From the NCBI RefSeq assembly GCF_025384765.1, contig NZ_VHLL01000002.1, positions 1 to 64,000 on the forward strand: a DNA stretch of 64,000 nt, given 5' to 3'. Positions 59,206-64,000 of this stretch are shown piece by piece; position 1 is the stretch's first letter; the number at the start of each line of letters is the position of its first letter. Source of the stretch: Methanoculleus formosensis. GTDB taxonomy: Archaea; Halobacteriota; Methanomicrobia; Methanomicrobiales; Methanoculleaceae. A program made the translations under genes and the position numbers. The notes below the pieces were generated by a model, which saw only the letters and a list, made by a program, of their open reading frames with translations, was not told where the DNA came from and ran no database searches.

Positions 59206-59649
59206 CAGTAAGGCAGACGGCGGTGAACTCGTCTACCCCTTGAAAATATCCACCAGCGCTTTTTTTCCCGACTCGATAGCCGGCACACGGCCGGTTCTCC
59301 GACAGCATCCATCTCGTCGACACTCACTGGCGGCTGCAGTGCAGCCCCCTTCGCCGCGGCCTTCCCGCCGGGTAGTCCACAAAGACAATGGTTTCAATTT
59401 AGCCGGCGATACGTACGAAACCCGCAACGGCATGCCGGTTCCCCACCCGACATTGCACAACAGATATAAGTTAGAATTTATTCATAAGAGAAATAATTAA
59501 ATATAATATTACAATCCCCGAGATCCGGGGAGGCAACCGTATGGAAACCTATTAATAATACTTATTTTTAGTATTAGGTAATATTAAATAGAATTACCGC
59601 ACAAGATCAGGATCATACGTTGAACGCTCAAATACGGAGTCTGAAAAAC
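59206..59649. other. Intergenic AT-rich region with hairpins
   Basis: Strong hairpin CCCCG-AGATC-CGGGG at 59516-59530 and an AT stem TAATAC...GTATTA at 59556-59576. Several TATA-like boxes lie around 59500-59590. The region probably contains a terminator and the promoter of the next gene; a small RNA cannot be excluded. Confidence 0.45.
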
Positions 59650-60342
59650 ATGCGTGCAATCAGCAAAGAAGGCGGTTTAACCCTTCAGAGGCCTTACACC
59701 AAAACCGCCGTAGATGGAGGTCGAACCGAGAGTAATACCCTCTCGATCGTCCTGGTGTTTTTCGATGTCCGTGATAAATCCATACCGGTCGCAATCAGAA
59801 GATCCATGGAGGAGTTGATTTCATCTCTTCAGAACGAACTTTCAAAGCCTCTTAATCTCTCGATAATGTATCGTGACAATCCCCCCATAGCCCAAATCGA
59901 GCATAGAAAGGACGAGTTCCGCCGGATTATGCACGGGATCGACGGCTCCATCAAAATAGGCATTACGGAAGTCGGCCTCTGGGATCCGGTTCCGCCTTCA
60001 CGATACCTGTACGCCATTGACTGCGATAACCACGCCTCTCTTCTGTCACTCCACCGTTTCAGGCAAGAAAGCGCAGGGACAGAACAGTTACTGCAACGTC
60101 TGGAAAAGGGAATTGTCAAAGCCTTCGGGATGGCTTGCGGCCTATACCACTGCAATGATCAGGGGTGTTTCCTGACGTATCATCTGGGGGAATTGGACCT
60201 TGATACGAATATGTATGTCTGCAAGAGATGTAGAGCAGACTTTGTCCATGCGTTGCAATCTCTAGGTGCGGCATCGTGCGAAACGGCGCATAGAGAGCCC
60301 CGTCGAGTAGGGGGGGTCATCCCGATACCCGCCCAATCATGA
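59650..60342 (+). CDS. Archaemetzincin-like protein with lost active site
   Basis: 230 residues from ATG 59650 (GGAG nine bases before it; a TTG at 59620 is possible). The C-terminal part follows the archaemetzincin pattern HExxHxxGx3Cx4CxM...CxxC: here KAFGMACGLYHCNDQGCFL near residues 157-175 and CKRC near 191. The third zinc His and the four Cys are kept, but the first two His and the catalytic Glu are Lys, Met and Ala. It cannot be a normal zinc peptidase. The last ~17 residues overlap the end of an antisense transposase remnant, so the C-terminus is probably not original. Confidence 0.6.
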   Translation: MRAISKEGGLTLQRPYTKTAVDGGRTESNTLSIVLVFFDVRDKSIPVAIRRSMEELISSLQNELSKPLNLSIMYRDNPPIAQIEHRKDEFRRIMHGIDGSIKIGITEVGLWDPVPPSRYLYAIDCDNHASLLSLHRFRQESAGTEQLLQRLEKGIVKAFGMACGLYHCNDQGCFLTYHLGELDLDTNMYVCKRCRADFVHALQSLGAASCETAHREPRRVGGVIPIPAQS

Positions 60343-60625
60343 TGCCGCATGCCGGGAGAACCGGTCCGGGGAATGAGCGCGCATACCGCTCGTATCATTG
60401 AACAATCTTCTTAACCACCTCTATCCGGTTGGAGAAGCGTTCAACCGCTGTGCGCTTCTTGTAGACCTCCGGATAAAACCGGATTGACCTTCCCCGCCCG
60501 GGGTGTTTCCGGGCTCTCCGGTTGACCGGGATGCTACTTCTAATTCCCTGATTTCAGTGTACGGACCAATCTCTCGGGCACCGTAGGTCGCATCCGCCGA
60601 GATGATGCAGGTCGTTTACCGTTCC
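60317..60625 (-). pseudogene. IS5/IS4-type transposase C-terminal remnant
   Basis: The minus strand reads ISADATYGAREIGPYTEIRE, then in another frame PVNRRARKHPGRGRSIRFYP and EVYKKRTAVERFSNRIEVVK, and ends GIMIGRVSG with a stop at 60317. These are known motifs of DDE transposases (the VERF-E helix). Frameshift and an internal stop make it inactive. Its end overlaps the end of the archaemetzincin-like gene. Confidence 0.65.
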
Positions 60626-60634
60626 TGGAGTCTC

Positions 60635-61497
60635 GAATGCTTCGCTGGTTGGGATGTAGAACCAGGGATCCGTCGAGATCCCCCGTGCCCGTCGAGGTCT
60701 CGCCCGGTAACTACTTCATCTCGATCAAGGAGGTCCAGGGAAAGGCGCCCTTTGACCAGCTCAAGGTACATCGGGACGAGGGAGGTCATCCCCGACAGCA
60801 CGAGCCGGTTGAGCATCGCGGCGGTGAAGAGCCCCGCGGCGAGGACAGCCAGCAATGCTCCCGTAAAATCGAACTCCCCCTGCGTCATACACCAACCGGC
60901 ATCCCGGGGATAACGAGATACGCGATGGCGACAGCACAGATCCCCACCGGCACGTTGAGGTAAAAGATCCACTCCCACGAGAGGAGGTGGAGGATGACAC
61001 CGCCGAGGCCGAACCCCGCGGCAAGGCCGCGGGCGTTTGCCGCGGAGAAGTAGCCGAGCGCCCTCCCCCTGACCTGCTCCGGGAGCGAGACCAAGAGAAG
61101 CGCAGGACCCGTTGCCGTGATCATCGCGCCCCCGATCCCCTGCAGGGCACGGAACAGGATGAGCCAGAGAAAACCCGGCGACGCACCGCAGAAGAACGAG
61201 CTCGCGGTGAAGAGGGCAAACCCCGCAACGAAGATGTTTTTCTCCCCATCACGTCCCCGAGGCGCCCGAACGGGATCAAGAGCCCGGTGACGGCAAGCAG
61301 GTAGATCATCAGGACCCAGGAAGCCTCGCTGGCCCCCACATCGAAATGCCGGGAGACCGTGGTGAGGGAGAGGATGACGATGCTCGAGTCCGGGCCCCCA
61401 TAAAGGAGCCGAGCACGATGGCAGCAATGATGAGGCCTCGTGCGGTCGTTTCGCGTAACCTGCCTACAACCGATCTGTACCGTTCCTTCGGGATCAC
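60635..61497 (-). pseudogene. MFS drug-type transporter, frameshifted
   Basis: Read across several minus-strand frames: ETTARGLIIAAIVLGSFMGA, then SEASWVLMIYLLAVTGLLIP with FGRLGDVMGRK, then FRALQGIGGAMITATGPALL, then MTQGEFDFTGALLAVLAAGL. This is the first half of a DHA2-type 14-TM drug transporter (motif C-like GLGGVILH and the D-R-GDVMGRK motif are visible). At least three frameshifts and the loss of the second half make it a pseudogene. IS debris at its 3' side suggests an insertion event. Confidence 0.75.
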
Positions 61498-61614
61498 TCT
61501 TCCGGATCCAGTTTCAATCGGTCAGGGAAGAGCGCGGGGGCAGCGGCGGCCCGTAACGGCCGGCGTTGTGGGATGTTTCCTGCGGCCGTCACGGTAGCGA
61601 ACGGCCCGGCCCCG

Positions 61615-62298
61615 TCACGCGCCTATCTTTTCCGCGGGTTCGATCCGTTCCCGGACCTGCAACCGATACCATTCGATGATCTTCAAAATGACATCGTAAC
61701 CCGTCCCCCTGAGGCGGTAGGACACCGCGGACTGGCTTGTGCCGACGCGGCCCCCGATCTCCTTCTGCGTGAGCCCCTCGAGCGCCAGCATCACGGCTTC
61801 GGCCTGCCTCTTCGTATACCCGTCAATCATCATGTCCAGGACGCTGCAGAAGATCGACAGCGTCGTGTTGACGCTCGCCCAGGGTGTCTTCACGATGATA
61901 CCGCGCCCGGCCTCCTTCATGCCATCCAGCTCGAGGCCGGAGAGCCGGAATGCCTCGCCGTCCCCTTCGCCGGCCGAACCATCTGCCGGCAGGTGGCGGG
62001 CGGTTCCAATCCCGACTGCAATCCGTGCATCCATCCGGAGAGCGCTGTTGTCGCGGTCGAACCCGGCAATGAGCTTGAGGCGCAGGAGAACTGCATCCTC
62101 GAGCGCTTCCTCCGGGTTTGAGGAAACGCCCTGAAAGCTGTCTCCGCGGAATATCGAGAACGGCGCTATGTAGTCTTTCCCGATATCTCCCAGTGTATCC
62201 TTCAGGCGGCGTATGCACTCTTCACCGTATGCACTTTTGATATCGCGGGAACGGACCAGATCCCCCGTGAGGACTGCGTAAATTTTTCTTTCAGTCAT
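61615..62298 (-). CDS. SatD-family protein with C-terminal HTH
   Basis: 227 residues. SatD pattern at the start: YAVLTGDLVRSRDIKSAYGE, FRGDSFQGVSSNPEEALEDA and DARIAVGIGTARHL. The C-terminal 60 residues have a helix-turn-helix, ALEGLTQKEIGGRVGTSQSA followed by VSYRLRGTG. A GAGGAGG ribosome site and a TATA-like TATTATAAGG support the start. SatD and DUF3307-type membrane genes are often neighbours, as here, so the two are probably functional partners. Confidence 0.75.
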   Translation of the reverse strand: MTERKIYAVLTGDLVRSRDIKSAYGEECIRRLKDTLGDIGKDYIAPFSIFRGDSFQGVSSNPEEALEDAVLLRLKLIAGFDRDNSALRMDARIAVGIGTARHLPADGSAGEGDGEAFRLSGLELDGMKEAGRGIIVKTPWASVNTTLSIFCSVLDMMIDGYTKRQAEAVMLALEGLTQKEIGGRVGTSQSAVSYRLRGTGYDVILKIIEWYRLQVRERIEPAEKIGA

Positions 62299-62374
62299 GG
62301 CGCTACCGTCGCCTCCTCTTCAAGGTTTGTTGTCGGCAATCCGATATGAATATTTTCCCTTATAATATCATAAT

Positions 62375-62421
62375 ATGAGTCTTTTAACTTATATATGAAA
62401 CTCATGTAGATATTTACTCAT
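62375..62421. promoter_or_regulatory. ATGAGT/ACTCAT repeats near the SatD promoter
   Basis: ATGAGT at 62375 pairs with ACTCAT at 62400 and 62416 in an AT-rich region. The first pair is an inverted repeat 25 bases centre to centre; the third element repeats the right half-site. It may be an operator of the SatD-HTH protein. The short six-base elements make chance possible. Confidence 0.3.
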
Positions 62422-62500
62422 AAAGGGACGCACAGGTATCTTCATGTATATTCCAGGCATCCGCGCCCGGCGACTCCACGATCAGGTTGAATCGGACAAT

Positions 62501-63385
62501 TCACATCCTGGACAGTTGAAGGAACTCCGACAAATACCCGATGAGCTGCTCAATCCCGCCCTGGCATACCAGGTAACCGGCAGCCGCCCCGATAAGGACC
62601 GCAACCGCGAAGCTCACCATCGTTCCTACGATGATGTACTCCGACCTCTTCGTGTCATTAATCCTGAAAAGCCCCTTTGCTGCTATGAGGAATCCGATGG
62701 CCGTGTACTCGTTCACCAGGATGAACGTCACGATCAGGACCCGCTCGACATATCCGATCAGACGGCCCGCGTGATCCAGTCCGTCCTCTCTTGAAGCGTC
62801 CATATCTTTTCGCCAGAACCGGATGACGCTGCCGACCAGGATCCCGCCGGGCTGAAGGACCAAAAGGAATGCGGTAACGACGATCCAGATCCGGATAATC
62901 TCGACCGGGCTGCCGCACGGGTAGGGGGCTGGAGTCTGTGGAGAGAGCAGCGCCAGAACGATGAAGAGAACCGCCAGGTGGGCGATAAAAAGCCACCCTG
63001 CAGGTTCAGGCATTCCATCCTTATCATCCGGATCTCGCCCGCGGGCCATCCTCTTTCGAATGCCCACCACCAGGTCGGGCAGCATGCCGTCGATGACGAA
63101 ATGCGCTACCGTAACAAGGACAAAGGCGTACAGCAGCGCGTCTCGGAATTGCAGGAGAAGCCCGGGAAGCGACGACGGGTCTCTCAGGACGAATGTGATG
63201 TTCCAGAGGCTGGTAAAGAGGAACGTCAGCAATCCTGCCGTGAAGGCATGGTATGCCAGGGGCCCGGAGCGCCAGCCGTTCCCGGATCGATCCTTCGTCG
63301 GAGGTGCGGGCCGGAGAAGAAACTCCACCACTAAATATGCAAGAAATAGGCGGAGGAACAGCTCGATGCCGTGGGAGATTTCCAT
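62501..63385 (-). CDS. DUF3307-like membrane protein
   Basis: 294 residues with about seven hydrophobic helices, for example YAFVLVTVAHFVIDGMLPDL, LFIAHLAVLFIVLALLS and VGTMVSFAVAVLIGAAAGYL. The region with AHFVIDG is characteristic of DUF3307. A charged loop (RKRMARGRDPDDKDGMPEP) separates the halves. It is separated from SatD by about 200 bases and is transcribed in the same direction. Function is unknown. Confidence 0.7.
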   Translation of the reverse strand: MEISHGIELFLRLFLAYLVVEFLLRPAPPTKDRSGNGWRSGPLAYHAFTAGLLTFLFTSLWNITFVLRDPSSLPGLLLQFRDALLYAFVLVTVAHFVIDGMLPDLVVGIRKRMARGRDPDDKDGMPEPAGWLFIAHLAVLFIVLALLSPQTPAPYPCGSPVEIIRIWIVVTAFLLVLQPGGILVGSVIRFWRKDMDASREDGLDHAGRLIGYVERVLIVTFILVNEYTAIGFLIAAKGLFRINDTKRSEYIIVGTMVSFAVAVLIGAAAGYLVCQGGIEQLIGYLSEFLQLSRM

Positions 63386-63607
63386 TGGAGTCAGGTAGTT
63401 ATTCCTCTGAACTCCTACATTACTTCTCCTATTTGTTCCTGAGGAGAACGAACGTATTTATGCAATTATATCACCAAAATAGAACTACTGCCCGGGTATC
63501 TTGCTTCGGTCGGAGCGCCCGCGTCCGCCGCAACCGCAACTCCACGCTCCGGCAACAGGGCAGGATCCTGAATAATGCAGGGGAATTTTTACACCAGGAC
63601 CCACGCA

Positions 63608-64000
63608 CTATATAGCGACCGATTCCGCCACCCGTACGAGTTCGTCTCTCCCGAGCATGCCGCTCGTGATCCGGTAGGAGTATTCGCCGTCACGCCAGCG
63701 GACCTGGTCCCGCCCGTCGGCGGAGACGTATTCGGCCTCCCGGCCGCCGGCGAGGAGCATCGTCTCAGGCGTGCCGGGGAGGACCGGTTCTTCCCGATAG
63801 GGGTCGTAGAGCCGCTGCATGACCTCCAGGTCGCCCGTGCCGTCCGTGAACCGGAGCACCGTGTAGGCACCGGGGAGGACCGCCCCTTCGTTAAAGACAT
63901 AACCCTCCGGGAGGGAGGACGGCACTTCCACACCGTAACGCCGGGCGTCGTCGATGCTCCATAGGAAGAGCGGCGTGAGCGCGGCCGTCGGCATCGGCCG
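63608..64000 (-). CDS. Hypothetical protein, partial (DUF4367-like)
   Basis: The frame is open to the window edge, so the N-terminal part lies outside. The visible 130 residues read SLPEGYVFNEGAVLPGAYTV, then LEVMQRLYDPYREEPVLPG, LAGGREAEYVSADGRDQVRW and GMLGRDELVRVAESVAI. The pattern of LPEGY, a beta-rich core and a final LxRVAESV helix recalls DUF4367-type lipoproteins. A signal peptide, if any, is beyond the edge. 63386-63607 shows no gene. Confidence 0.5.
   Translation of the reverse strand, partial: RPMPTAALTPLFLWSIDDARRYGVEVPSSLPEGYVFNEGAVLPGAYTVLRFTDGTGDLEVMQRLYDPYREEPVLPGTPETMLLAGGREAEYVSADGRDQVRWRDGEYSYRITSGMLGRDELVRVAESVAI

Overview
The window looks like archaeal chromosome, most likely a methanogen of the Methanomicrobiales close to Methanoculleus. 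This rests on high-GC genes separated by short AT-rich TATA-type promoters, some nearly leaderless starts, archaeal-type families (HerA-NurA pair, DUF365, archaemetzincin-like protein, TATA-binding-protein remnant, HTH-PAS-GAF sensor, SatD/DUF3307 pair) and an IS605-type TnpB. The genus assignment is inference. I see no rRNA, tRNA or CRISPR array.

Region 1 (1-2560) is decayed edge material: two broken AlbA/ATPase-type genes, one with a 12-bp tandem repeat coding TEQV units, an intact pair (DUF6978-like and DUF1828-like), and a remnant of a DNA methylase tail.

Region 2 (2560-24990) is a dense defence island. NurA and HerA (+) converge on a giant DEAD-box/DUF1998 helicase with a C-terminal nuclease-like domain, resembling Druantia DruE or a fused DISARM DrmA-DrmB (-). 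Two overlapping unknown genes diverge from it (+); the second has a possible PD-(D/E)XK signature. They converge on an overlapping SNF2 helicase plus Eco57I-like adenine methyltransferase pair that resembles DISARM DrmD-DrmMI (-). EVE, DUF365 and NucS-like/DUF5655 genes follow (+), then a GmrSD-type DUF262/DUF1524 protein (-). This combination is the best candidate for an undescribed system.

Region 3 (24990-36680) is a second defence segment. A YhaN-YhaO (SbcCD-like) operon diverges from a PLD-nuclease plus GIY-YIG pair, and the block lies between two ~206-bp direct repeats. It is followed by HNH and HIT genes, an AlbA/ATPase regulator, and a second EVE-DUF365 cassette. A truncated HNH/DUF365 chimera sits at the first repeat.

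Region 4 (36680-47540) is a graveyard of small mobile and toxin-antitoxin genes: a TnpB element inside a transposase remnant, two UPF0175/DUF3368 pairs whose toxins are broken by different mutations, four HIT copies (one intact), an intact MntA-HepT pair plus a HEPN remnant, an Mrr-like endonuclease, a HicB remnant, and a regulator with a divergent TIR/NDT-like gene across a clear inverted-repeat operator.

Region 5 (47540-64000) is more ordinary chromosome: flavodoxin-like protein, a two-part binding lipoprotein (LIVBP-like plus BMP-like), an HTH-PAS-GAF sensor, a TPR protein, a DUF2225/beta-helix protein, a DUF308-like membrane protein, a degenerate archaemetzincin, IS and MFS pseudogenes, SatD, a DUF3307-like membrane protein, and a partial gene at the right edge. 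All family names come from reading motifs by eye; no database search was run.
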